From the NCBI GenBank assembly GCA_003661015.1, contig QMVI01000080.1:1-5348 (forward strand): DNA of 5,348 bases, written 5' to 3'. This DNA comes from Methanosarcinales archaeon. Lineage in GTDB: Archaea > Halobacteriota > Methanosarcinia > DSM-18856 > Methermicoccaceae. The notes beneath the pieces are model-generated. The model was not told where the DNA came from. It saw nothing but the letters and a program-made list of their open reading frames with translations, and searched no databases. The translations under genes were made by a program, and so were the position numbers. Shown here piece by piece: positions 1 through 5,348 of the stretch (the stretch's first letter is position 1; each line of letters begins with the position of its first letter).

Positions 1-1083
1 GGTATAGCATGCATTCCCGGACCCTTTGGAAGTGGCAAGACAGTAACCCAGCAACAGCTTGCCAAATGGGCTGATGCAGACATAGTGGTGTACATAGGAT
101 GTGGGGAGAGAGGAAACGAGATGACAGACGTTCTCGAGGAGTTTCCAGAACTCGAGGACCCGAGAACAGGAAAGCCTTTGATGGAGAGAACTGTTCTCAT
201 CGCAAACACCTCCAACATGCCAGTGGCTGCAAGAGAAGCCTCCATCTACACAGGCATAACAATCGCCGAGTACTACCGGGATATGGGATACGATGTTGCT
301 CTCATGGCAGACTCAACATCGAGATGGGCAGAAGCTCTCAGGGAGATATCTGGAAGACTTGAAGAGATGCCGGGAGAGGAAGGATACCCAGCGTATCTTG
401 GAAGAAGAGTTGCGGAGTTCTACGAGAGAGCTGGGAGAGTTGAATGTCTTGGAAATGGAAAGATGGGCTCGGTTTCCATAATTGGAGCGGTATCACCCCC
501 CGGCGGTGATCTGTCAGAGCCGGTCTCTCAGAATACTTTGAGAGTTGCAAGGGTTTTCTGGGCTCTCGATGCGAAGCTTGCTCACAGAAGGCACTTTCCA
601 GCAATAAACTGGCTACAGAGTTATTCTCTGTATGTGGATACACTTGAGCAATGGTTCGTGGATAGTGTTTCTGCAAACTGGATGGAGCTAAGAAATGAGG
701 CGATGAAAATATTGCAGAAAGAGGCCGAACTTCAGGAGATTGTCCAGCTTGTGGGTCCTGATGCACTTCCGGAGAGTGAGAGGGAAATACTCGAAGCGGC
801 GAGAATGATTCGTGAGGACTTCCTTCAACAGAGTGCGTTCCACGAAATTGACACATACACATCGTTGAAAAAGCAGTATCTGATGCTCAGGACGATTATG
901 AAGTTCCATGAGAGAGCAAAAGAGGCGGTGTATTTGGGTGTGCCATTTGAGAGGATAAAGGAGATGCGGGTGAAGACAGATATTGCGAGGATGAAAGAGG
1001 TGCCAGAGGACCAGATTGAGAAGAGGATAGAGGAGATAGAAGAGATGATGAACAGCGAGTTCGATGCACTGATGAGGGGGTGA
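1..1083 (+). CDS. atpA: A-type ATP synthase catalytic subunit A, C-terminal 360 residues (5' end outside window)
   Basis: Catalytic nucleotide-binding subunit of the A1 head of the archaeal A1Ao ATP synthase, which couples ATP synthesis or hydrolysis to ion flow at the cytoplasmic membrane. The frame is open from base 1, so the gene is cut by the window edge; a GTG at 85 is internal, not the start. Numbering from the first codon here, the P-loop GPFGSGKT is at residues 7-14, the GERGNE motif with the presumed catalytic glutamate (E36) at 35-40, the Walker B strand VALMAD at about 99-104, and the family-typical SQNTLRVARVFWALD and HFPAINWLQSYS blocks follow. The C-terminal part is the helical domain. 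Family members are about 580-590 residues, so roughly 220-230 N-terminal residues (beta-barrel and the A-specific non-homologous region) lie upstream. The stop codon TGA (1081-1083) sits inside the ribosome binding site of atpB. The intact P-loop separates it from the non-catalytic B subunit. Confidence 0.97.
   Translation, partial: GIACIPGPFGSGKTVTQQQLAKWADADIVVYIGCGERGNEMTDVLEEFPELEDPRTGKPLMERTVLIANTSNMPVAAREASIYTGITIAEYYRDMGYDVALMADSTSRWAEALREISGRLEEMPGEEGYPAYLGRRVAEFYERAGRVECLGNGKMGSVSIIGAVSPPGGDLSEPVSQNTLRVARVFWALDAKLAHRRHFPAINWLQSYSLYVDTLEQWFVDSVSANWMELRNEAMKILQKEAELQEIVQLVGPDALPESEREILEAARMIREDFLQQSAFHEIDTYTSLKKQYLMLRTIMKFHERAKEAVYLGVPFERIKEMRVKTDIARMKEVPEDQIEKRIEEIEEMMNSEFDALMRG
1074..1083 (+). 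promoter_or_regulatory. Ribosome binding site of atpB, overlapping the atpA stop
   Basis: GAGGGGGTGA contains GGTGA, complementary to the archaeal 16S rRNA 3' tail, and ends 5 bases before the ATG at 1089. This spacing decides the atpB start in favour of ATG 1089 over the GTG at 1080, which lies inside the site itself. The site includes the atpA stop codon, so termination on atpA and initiation on atpB are probably coupled. Confidence 0.7.
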
Positions 1084-1088
1084 AGAAT

Positions 1089-2483
1089 ATGTTGAAAGAG
1101 TACGAGACTGTGAGAGGTGTTGAGGGGCCACTTCTGTTCGTTGAAGGAGTCGAGTCGGTTGGATATGGTGAGATGGTGGAAGTGACACTTCCCAATGGAG
1201 AAAGAGTGAGAGGACAGGTGCTTGAAACCTCGAAAGGACTGGCAGTTGTTCAGATATTCGGAGATACAACAGGATTAGGGACATCTGGCACAAAGGTAAG
1301 GTTCCTTGGCGAGACAGCAAGACTTGGTGTTTCAGAGGAAATGCTCGGAAGGGTGTTTTCTGGCTTGGGTGAGCCAAGAGACAAGGGACCTGCAATAGTT
1401 CCAAAAGAAAAGCTCGAAATCATAGGCATGTCCATAAATCCACATTCAAGAAGACCTCCTGCAGAATTCATCCAGACAGGCATATCCACTATAGATGGGA
1501 TGAACACTCTTGTGAGGGGACAGAAACTCCCCATATTCTCGGGTGCTGGGCTACCACATAACGAGATGGCAGTTCAGATTGCGAGACAGTCGAGGGTGCT
1601 GAAAGAAGAGGAGGCATTTGCTGTTGTTTTCGCTGCAATGGGCATCACACATGAAGAGGCTCAGTTCTTCATAAAGGACTTCGAGCGCACCGGAGCCTTG
1701 GAGAGGGCGGTGCTGTTTCTGAATCTGGCTGATGACCCATCGATGGAGAGACTCATCACACCGAGAATGGCTCTTACTGCTGCCGAGTATCTTGCGTTCG
1801 AGTTAGATTATCATGTTCTTGTCATTCTAACAGATATGACAAACTATTGCGAGGCACTGAGAGAGATCGCATCTGCACGTGGAGAAGTTCCCGGAAGGAG
1901 AGGCTATCCCGGTTATATGTACACCGACTTGGCATCGATATATGAGAGGGCGGGATGCATACGCGGAAAGAAAGGAACAATTACCCAATTCCCGATTCTC
2001 TCGATGCCCGGTGATGATATTACCCACCCCATCCCGGATTTGACCGGCTACATCACAGAAGGACAGATTGTCATTTCGAGGGAGCTTCACAGACGTGGAA
2101 TATATCCGCCTGTCGATGTCCTTCCATCTCTGTCGAGGCTGATGAACGCTGGCATAGGCGAGGGTAAGACAAGGGAAGACCATCGAGGGCTTGCTGACCA
2201 GTTGTATGCAGCATATGCAGAAGGCAGAGATGTAAGGAGTTTGTCTGCAGTTGTTGGTGTCGAGGCACTCACAGAAGCTGATCGGAGATATCTGGAGTTT
2301 GCTGATGAGTACGAGAGGAGGTTTGTCACCCAAGGAAAGTATGAGAACAGAGATATAGAGGAGACCCTTGACCTCGGATGGGAGCTGTTGGCAATATTGC
2401 CCGAGTCAGAACTCAAGAGAGTGAAGCTTGAGCACATCGAGAAGTATGGAAGACCTGTATGGCAGAGGTTGGAAGAATTGTAA
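1089..2483 (+). CDS. atpB: A-type ATP synthase non-catalytic subunit B
   Basis: Regulatory (non-catalytic) subunit that alternates with A in the A3B3 hexamer of the A1 head. From ATG 1089 the product is 464 residues, the usual size for the family. The N-terminal beta-barrel domain (about 1-75) begins with the family pattern YETVRGVEGPLLFVE. The central domain carries GEPRDKGP (94-101), FIQTGISTIDGMN (127-139) and a degenerate P-loop, GAGLPHNE (152-159), lacking the Walker A lysine-threonine, which marks it as B rather than A. PSLSRLMN (346-353) holds the arginine (R350) that in V/A-type B subunits reaches into the neighbouring catalytic site. The rest is the C-terminal helical domain. An in-frame GTG at 1080 would add three residues and overlap the atpA stop, but it falls within the ribosome binding site. 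Spacing to atpA is 5 bases and to atpD 12 bases, consistent with one operon. Confidence 0.97.
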   Translation: MLKEYETVRGVEGPLLFVEGVESVGYGEMVEVTLPNGERVRGQVLETSKGLAVVQIFGDTTGLGTSGTKVRFLGETARLGVSEEMLGRVFSGLGEPRDKGPAIVPKEKLEIIGMSINPHSRRPPAEFIQTGISTIDGMNTLVRGQKLPIFSGAGLPHNEMAVQIARQSRVLKEEEAFAVVFAAMGITHEEAQFFIKDFERTGALERAVLFLNLADDPSMERLITPRMALTAAEYLAFELDYHVLVILTDMTNYCEALREIASARGEVPGRRGYPGYMYTDLASIYERAGCIRGKKGTITQFPILSMPGDDITHPIPDLTGYITEGQIVISRELHRRGIYPPVDVLPSLSRLMNAGIGEGKTREDHRGLADQLYAAYAEGRDVRSLSAVVGVEALTEADRRYLEFADEYERRFVTQGKYENRDIEETLDLGWELLAILPESELKRVKLEHIEKYGRPVWQRLEEL

Positions 2484-2489
2484 AGGGGA
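2484..2489 (+). promoter_or_regulatory. Ribosome binding site of atpD
   Basis: AGGGGA directly after the atpB stop (2481-2483) lies 6 bases before ATG 2496. An in-frame GTG at 2493 is only 3 bases from the site, which is too close, so ATG 2496 is the preferred start of atpD. Confidence 0.5.
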
Positions 2490-2495
2490 AGAGTG

Positions 2496-3128
2496 ATGGT
2501 TCTCGGAGAGACTGTTAAGCCGACAAGGATGGAGCTAATAAACCTGAAGAACAAGATTAAGTTAGCAAAGAACGGACACAAATTACTGAAACAGAAAAGA
2601 GACGCTTTGATACTTGAGTTCTTCAAATTGCTGAGGGAGACAAAGGATTTAGAGGGGAGACTTTACTCCCAGCTCGACAGAGCTTACGATGCGTTGGTTG
2701 AGGCAGAAATCAGTCATGGTGTGATAGCACTTGAAAACTTGGCTATTGCAATAGGCTCGATTGAGGATTTGGAGGTAAAAACAAAGAATATCATGGGTGT
2801 GAAAGTTCCGATGGTGAGTGATATTACTGTGATAAAGGAACTGCTTGAAAGGGAGTGCAGTCTGTTCGAGGGCTCTGCAAAGATAGATGAAGTTCTTAGA
2901 TATTTTGAAAATGCCCTTGATACCGTTATACAGATTGCAGAAAAGGAAACTTCGATAAAAAGACTCTTGAAGGACATAGAGAAAACGAAGAGAAGGGTGA
3001 ATGCGATCGAGTTTGTTTTGATTCCGAAGTCTGAGGAGCAGATGGCTTACATCTCGATGAGACTCTCCGAGATGGAGAGGGAAAGCTTCTTCTCTCTTAA
3101 GAGAATAAAAGCAAGAGCAGAGGAATGA
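2496..3128 (+). CDS. atpD: A-type ATP synthase subunit D (central rotor shaft)
   Basis: Central-stalk subunit that rotates inside the A3B3 head and passes torque between it and the membrane ring; it is the functional counterpart of the gamma subunit in F-type enzymes. The product is 210 residues from ATG 2496, the normal size. The N-terminal helix has the family signature VKPTRMELINLKNKIKLA (7-24), followed by GHKLLKQKRDALI (27-39). The C-terminal helix carries KRRVNAIE (165-172) and IPKSEEQMAYI (176-186). The two long charged helices form the expected antiparallel coiled coil, with a more hydrophobic, globular middle (about 70-115, including KVPMVSDI). It follows atpB by 12 bases. Its TGA stop overlaps, as ATGA (3125-3128), the start of the small hydrophobic ORF downstream. 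An extra methionine from GTG 2493 is possible but unlikely on spacing. Confidence 0.95.
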   Translation: MVLGETVKPTRMELINLKNKIKLAKNGHKLLKQKRDALILEFFKLLRETKDLEGRLYSQLDRAYDALVEAEISHGVIALENLAIAIGSIEDLEVKTKNIMGVKVPMVSDITVIKELLERECSLFEGSAKIDEVLRYFENALDTVIQIAEKETSIKRLLKDIEKTKRRVNAIEFVLIPKSEEQMAYISMRLSEMERESFFSLKRIKARAEE

Positions 3129-3235
3129 GATTAAGCTTTAAAAGAAAACTCTGGCTTGTGAAGTGGATGTGGCTCATAATGTTGATAGTCCATACCACCA
3201 TCTTCACGATAGTGCTTGCGTGGTTGGTATTATGA
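3125..3235 (+). CDS. Small single-pass membrane protein (36 aa), unrecognised, between atpD and rqcH
   Basis: I do not recognise this gene by sequence. From ATG 3125 the frame runs 36 codons to TGA 3233-3235. The N-terminus is basic (R2, K6, R7, K8, K13). Residues 14-36 form one unbroken hydrophobic segment, including WLIMLIV (16-22) and TIVLAWLVL (28-36), whose only polar residues are H23 and three threonines. Tryptophans at 10, 14, 16 and 33 flank or bracket it. By the positive-inside rule this would be a single transmembrane helix with the N-terminus in the cytoplasm and almost no external tail. The ORF shares ATGA with the atpD stop (3125-3128) and ATGA with the rqcH start (3232-3235), filling the gap exactly. 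The purine-rich AGAGGA just upstream is too close to ATG for a good ribosome binding site, so translation would depend on coupling. The Methanosarcina mazei aha operon is described as ending in a small gene, ahaG, after ahaD; this one is in the same position, but I claim no homology. Later starts at GTG 3158 or ATG 3167 are possible. The alternative is a non-coding spacer. Confidence 0.6.
   Translation: MRLSFKRKLWLVKWMWLIMLIVHTTIFTIVLAWLVL
3137..3144 (+). promoter_or_regulatory. Possible internal TATA box upstream of rqcH
   Basis: TTTAAAAG resembles an archaeal TATA element. Start of transcription would fall near 3165-3170, leaving a leader of about 60-65 bases before the rqcH ATG at 3232. 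It could let rqcH be transcribed apart from the ATP synthase genes. The same bases encode FKR of the small ORF, and AT-rich lysine/arginine codons can produce this match by chance. Confidence 0.2.
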
Positions 3236-5091
3236 AGCGTGAAATGTCTGGCATTGATTTGATGTGCGTGGTCGATGAGCTTCAGGAACTTAAAGAAGCA
3301 TGGGTTGGAAAGGTTTACCAGCATGACAATGTTGTGAGGATAGCATTGAGTGGTAAGGGAAGGCACAACCTCCTCATAGAGCCAGGGAGAAGATTCCATC
3401 TAACACAGTACCCAAAGGAGACGAGATTTCCAACATCCTTCGCCATGCAACTGAGAAAACATATGCAGGGGATGAGGCTGAAGGGTGTCAAACAACATGG
3501 CATTGATAGAGTTGTTGTGGTTGAGATAGATGGAAGGGAGTTGATTGCAGAGTTGTTTGCAAAGGGGAATGTTGTGCTCAGAGAAGGAGATAAGGTAATT
3601 GCGAGTCTTAGACACAGAAAGAGCTATGAATTCCCCCCACACATTGATCCGAGGAAGATTGGTTTTGAGGAGTTCTGTGGTCTGCTGTCCTCTGGGAACG
3701 TTGTGAAGACGCTTGCGGTCTCTCTCGGACTTGGGAGGCTGTATGCTCAAGAGGTTGTTTCAGACTCGGGCGGTGATAGTGAGTTTGAAAGGCTGTATGA
3801 GTCCATGAAAGAACTTTTTTCAAGACTCGAAAGGGAAAGAAATCCACAGATTGTTTTGGAGGATGGAGAATACATCGATTGTGTTCCAATAGACCTCTTT
3901 GTCTATGAAAACCATGACAAGATATACTTCGAGAGTATGAACAAGGCTCTTGATGAGTTTTTCAGAGCAATTGATGAAAAAAAGGAGATTAAAAGTGAGG
4001 AGAAGAGCCATTTTGAGATAATAATTGAGAAACAGAAAAAGATTCTTGAGGAGTATGAAAAAAGGAGAGAGGAAGAACACTCGAAAGGAGATTTGCTCTA
4101 CACACATTATTCTGAGGTTCAAGACATCATCTCAAAAGTGAAGGAGATTGTGGAGAGAGATTCATGGGAAGGGGCTTCGAAAGCTGTCAAAGAACTGCCA
4201 GATGTTGAGAAACTGGACAAAGCAAGGAAGGTAATCGTTCTGAGACTCGATGGAAAGTTGGTTGAGGTGGATGTTGAAGAGGGGATACATGCTAGCGCCC
4301 AGCGCTACTACAACAGAGCGAAGAAGTTTTTGAAGAAGATAGAGGGAGCAAAGAGAGCAATTGAGGAGATGGAAGTGGTAGTGGAGAGGGAGAAAAAGAG
4401 GGAGAGAAAAATGACAGAATCTGAGCATGAGGAATTCCGTGTAGAGGACATTCCGAGAAAGAGTGCGTGGTATGAGAGATTCAGATGGTTCATATCATCA
4501 GATGGATTTCTTGTGATTGGGGGGAGGGATGCCGATACAAACGAGGAGATATACAAGAGGTACATGGAAAAGAGAGACCTTGTGATACATTCGCAAGCTC
4601 ATGGAGGACCGCTTACACTGATAAAAACAGAGGGGAAAGATGTTCCACAGACCACAATACATGAGGCATGTGTGTTTGCTGTTTCATATTCGAGTGTGTG
4701 GAAGGCTGGACAGTACGAGGGAGAGTGTTATCTTGTGAAACCGGAGCAGGTGACAAAGACTCCTGAGAGCGGGGAGTACATAAGAAAGGGTGCGTTTGTG
4801 ATAAGGGGGAAGAGAGAATACTTCACAGTGCCGGTTGGTGTGAGTATAGGAATCGAGAAGGAGCCTTTGAGATTGATAGGTGGTCCCCCATCAGCAATCG
4901 AAAAAAGAGCATCTGTATGGGTTGAGCTTGAGCCGGGCAGATTTGCCCATAATGACCTTGCAAAGAAAATTTACAAGAAGTTTGTCGAGATTGTTGGGAG
5001 CAGGAAGATTGCGAAGATGGTTGCCCCCCCCGAAAAGATAATGTCTTTTCTACCTCCCGGCACATCGAGTATAAAAAAGGAAAAATTTTAA
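3232..5091 (+). CDS. rqcH: Ribosome quality control protein RqcH (NFACT / NEMF / Rqc2 family)
   Basis: NFACT proteins bind large ribosomal subunits carrying stalled peptidyl-tRNA and recruit tRNA to add C-terminal tails (alanine in bacterial RqcH) that mark the nascent chain for degradation; archaeal members are thought to act similarly in the cytoplasm. The product is 619 residues from ATG 3232. The NFACT-N domain starts with the family pattern KREMSGIDL; D9 and the D92-R93 pair (in HGIDRVVV) match the conserved D9, D98 and R99 needed for tailing by yeast Rqc2. A helix-hairpin-helix region is at about 143-178 (LAVSLGLGRLYAQEV at 161-175). Two charged coiled-coil stretches lie at about 241-310 and 355-400. 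The NFACT-R domain (about 408-520) contains WFISSDGFLVIGGRDADTNE (419-438) and DLVIHSQAHGGP (449-460). The C-terminal segment has GGPPSAIEKRA (550-560). No zinc knuckle is seen. An in-frame GTG at 3163 would add 23 residues absent from the family pattern and would overlap the small membrane ORF. The start overlaps that ORF's stop (ATGA) and has only a weak GGTTGGT-like ribosome binding site, again suggesting coupling. Confidence 0.95.
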   Translation: MKREMSGIDLMCVVDELQELKEAWVGKVYQHDNVVRIALSGKGRHNLLIEPGRRFHLTQYPKETRFPTSFAMQLRKHMQGMRLKGVKQHGIDRVVVVEIDGRELIAELFAKGNVVLREGDKVIASLRHRKSYEFPPHIDPRKIGFEEFCGLLSSGNVVKTLAVSLGLGRLYAQEVVSDSGGDSEFERLYESMKELFSRLERERNPQIVLEDGEYIDCVPIDLFVYENHDKIYFESMNKALDEFFRAIDEKKEIKSEEKSHFEIIIEKQKKILEEYEKRREEEHSKGDLLYTHYSEVQDIISKVKEIVERDSWEGASKAVKELPDVEKLDKARKVIVLRLDGKLVEVDVEEGIHASAQRYYNRAKKFLKKIEGAKRAIEEMEVVVEREKKRERKMTESEHEEFRVEDIPRKSAWYERFRWFISSDGFLVIGGRDADTNEEIYKRYMEKRDLVIHSQAHGGPLTLIKTEGKDVPQTTIHEACVFAVSYSSVWKAGQYEGECYLVKPEQVTKTPESGEYIRKGAFVIRGKREYFTVPVGVSIGIEKEPLRLIGGPPSAIEKRASVWVELEPGRFAHNDLAKKIYKKFVEIVGSRKIAKMVAPPEKIMSFLPPGTSSIKKEKF

Positions 5092-5097
5092 TTAATT
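5086..5097 (+). promoter_or_regulatory. Probable TATA promoter of tRNA-Tyr
   Basis: TTTTAATTAATT, preceded by purine-rich GGAAAAA (5079-5085) that could serve as the TFB recognition element, is centred about 31 bases before the first tRNA base. With the usual archaeal TATA-to-start distance of about 26-27 bases, transcription would begin a few bases before 5122. The element overlaps the rqcH stop codon (5089-5091). A second AT-rich block at 5104-5118 is too close to the tRNA to be its TATA box. Confidence 0.5.
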
Positions 5098-5103
5098 GTT
5101 TGG

Positions 5104-5118
5104 ATTATACCATATAAT
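5104..5118. repeat. Short inverted repeat ATTATA-CCA-TATAAT
   Basis: Perfect 6-base arms (5104-5109 and 5113-5118) are separated by CCA, immediately upstream of the tRNA and about where transcription should start. It could be melted promoter DNA, a small operator-like site, or chance in AT-rich sequence. Confidence 0.35.
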
Positions 5119-5121
5119 TAG

Positions 5122-5217
5122 CCCGCCTTAACTCAGTTGGCAGAGTGCGCGGCTGTAGTCTTTTCATGCCTCCGGGCAGAGACCGCGATGTCCCCGGTTC
5201 GAATCCGGGAGGCGGGA
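5122..5217 (+). tRNA. tRNA-Tyr(GUA) with a 23-base intron
   Basis: The complete cloverleaf can be drawn. The acceptor CCCGCCT (5122-5128) pairs perfectly with AGGCGGG (5210-5216), followed by discriminator A5217. The D stem is ACTC/GAGT (5131-5134, 5143-5146) with loop AGTTGGCA. The anticodon stem is CGCGG/CCGCG (5148-5152, 5183-5187). The variable loop is ATGTC (5188-5192). The T stem is CCCGG/CCGGG (5193-5197, 5205-5209) around TTCGAAT. Removing 5159-5181 leaves the seven-base loop CTGTAGA with anticodon GTA at 5155-5157, which decodes tyrosine codons. C1:G72 with A73 is the known identity signature for archaeal tyrosyl-tRNA synthetase. CCA is not encoded. The mature length is 73 bases. The gene starts 30 bases after rqcH on the same strand but appears to have its own promoter. 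Confidence 0.96.
5159..5181 (+). other. tRNA intron (bulge-helix-bulge type, position 37/38)
   Basis: The intron lies between nucleotides 37 (G5158) and 38 (A5182), the commonest archaeal site, and would be removed by the splicing endonuclease and joined by the RtcB ligase. A four-base-pair central helix forms between CTGT (5153-5156) and GCAG (5176-5179), including one U:G pair. It is flanked by three-base bulges AGT (5157-5159) and AGA (5180-5182), which places both cuts correctly. The inner helix is weak (only C5160:G5175 and U5161:G5174), so this is a relaxed motif. A competing intron hairpin, TGCC-TCCG-GGCA (5167-5178), uses some of the same bases. Confidence 0.88.
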
Positions 5218-5225
5218 TGCCTTCT

Positions 5226-5261
5226 ACTGTTTTATTCATAAAAGATTTATCTGATAACAGT
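5226..5261. repeat. Nested inverted repeats in the spacer after the tRNA
   Basis: The outer arms ACTGTT (5226-5231) and AACAGT (5256-5261) enclose the inner arms ATAAA (5238-5242) and TTTAT (5246-5250), which surround AGA. The unpaired parts between outer and inner arms are six and five bases. The structure sits between the tRNA terminator region and the next possible gene. It may be a transcript-end hairpin, an operator, or a promoter region. The spacer 5218-5318 otherwise shows no gene I can support. Confidence 0.4.
5230..5236 (+). terminator. Possible T-rich terminator after tRNA-Tyr
   Basis: TTTTATT follows the tRNA 3' end by 12 bases. Archaeal RNA polymerase often stops at short T-runs without a hairpin. 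The run is short, so the call is tentative. Confidence 0.35.
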
Positions 5262-5306
5262 GTAAAGTTATGGGAGTTGAATGGACATGTCTAGGCTCAC
5301 GAGTAG

Positions 5307-5313
5307 AGGGGGA
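5307..5313 (+). promoter_or_regulatory. Ribosome binding site of the partial gene at the right edge
   Basis: AGGGGGA ends 5 bases before the ATG at 5319, similar in composition and spacing to the site in front of atpB. It is the main reason for calling a gene start here. Confidence 0.4.
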
Positions 5314-5318
5314 TAGAT

Positions 5319-5348
5319 ATGGATGATGATAAGGGGGAGGATATAATA
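5319..5348 (+). CDS. Start of an unidentified protein, cut by the right edge
   Basis: Only ten codons are visible, reading MDDDKGEDII, so the function cannot be judged. The start is supported by a G-rich ribosome binding site and by the upstream in-frame stop TAG at 5304-5306, which leaves ATG 5319 as the only ATG in the open frame. The acidic N-terminus is the sole visible feature. An overlapping 18-codon frame from ATG 5270 to TGA 5326 lacks a ribosome binding site and is less likely. Confidence 0.4.
   Translation, partial: MDDDKGEDII

Noticed and set aside
1080..1082. GTG start for atpB giving a GTGA overlap with atpA
   Set aside because: It lies inside the GGGGGTGA ribosome binding site; ATG 1089 has proper spacing and matches the family N-terminus.
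85..1083. GTG at 85 as the start of the A subunit gene
   Set aside because: The frame continues to base 1 and the P-loop lies upstream at 19-42, so the gene is cut by the edge rather than starting here.
688..1404. Long antisense frame of 238 codons opposite the atpA-atpB junction
   Set aside because: It is opposite two certain genes and is rich in Ser, Leu, Pro and His, the expected complement of purine-rich coding DNA; no family pattern is visible. The other antisense frames in the window look the same.
3163..3231. 23-residue N-terminal extension of RqcH
   Set aside because: The NFACT-N pattern begins at ATG 3232, where the numbering puts the conserved aspartate at residue 9.
3129..3231. 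C/D box small RNA in the atpD-rqcH gap
   Set aside because: No convincing C box with a matching CTGA D box was found; the small hydrophobic frame explains the interval better.
5270..5326. 18-codon frame (MGVEWTCLGS...) before the right-edge gene
   Set aside because: It has no ribosome binding site, an unremarkable composition, and overlaps a better supported start at 5319.
1..5348. CRISPR array, insertion sequence or phage genes
   Set aside because: No regularly spaced repeats, terminal inverted repeats, or transposase or phage-like proteins are visible; nearly all of the window is conserved housekeeping coding sequence.

Overview
The window looks archaeal and most likely euryarchaeal (Methanosarcinales, Archaeoglobi, Syntropharchaeia or a similar lineage; this is an inference from gene content, not a database match). 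The evidence is an A-type ATP synthase block in the order A-B-D, an archaeal NFACT/RqcH protein, purine-rich GGGG-type ribosome binding sites, and a tRNA-Tyr with C1:G72, no encoded CCA, and an intron at the archaeal position 37/38.

Layout, all on the + strand: the 3' two thirds of atpA (1-1083, catalytic A subunit, cut by the left edge); atpB (1089-2483); atpD (2496-3128); a small uncatalogued hydrophobic ORF of 36 codons (3125-3235); rqcH (3232-5091); an intron-containing tRNA-Tyr(GUA) (5122-5217); a short AT-rich intergenic region with nested inverted repeats; and the first ten codons of a possible further gene (5319-5348). Every gap between coding genes before the tRNA is 12 bases or less, or an overlap, so atpA to rqcH reads as the distal part of one transcription unit. 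No stretch of more than about 100 bases lacks a gene or RNA.

A, B and D form the A1 head and central rotor shaft of the membrane ATP synthase: A3B3 carries catalysis and D is the coiled-coil shaft turning inside it. The gene after atpD would encode a single-pass membrane peptide. It is joined by ATGA overlaps to atpD on one side and to rqcH on the other, which suggests translational coupling through all three. RqcH is the ribosome-associated quality-control factor that binds stalled 50S-peptidyl-tRNA complexes and directs C-terminal tailing. Its conserved D9 and D92-R93 residues are present.

The point most worth following up is the small membrane ORF. The start of rqcH can be wrongly extended upstream in frame (to 3163), and that extension hides the small gene.
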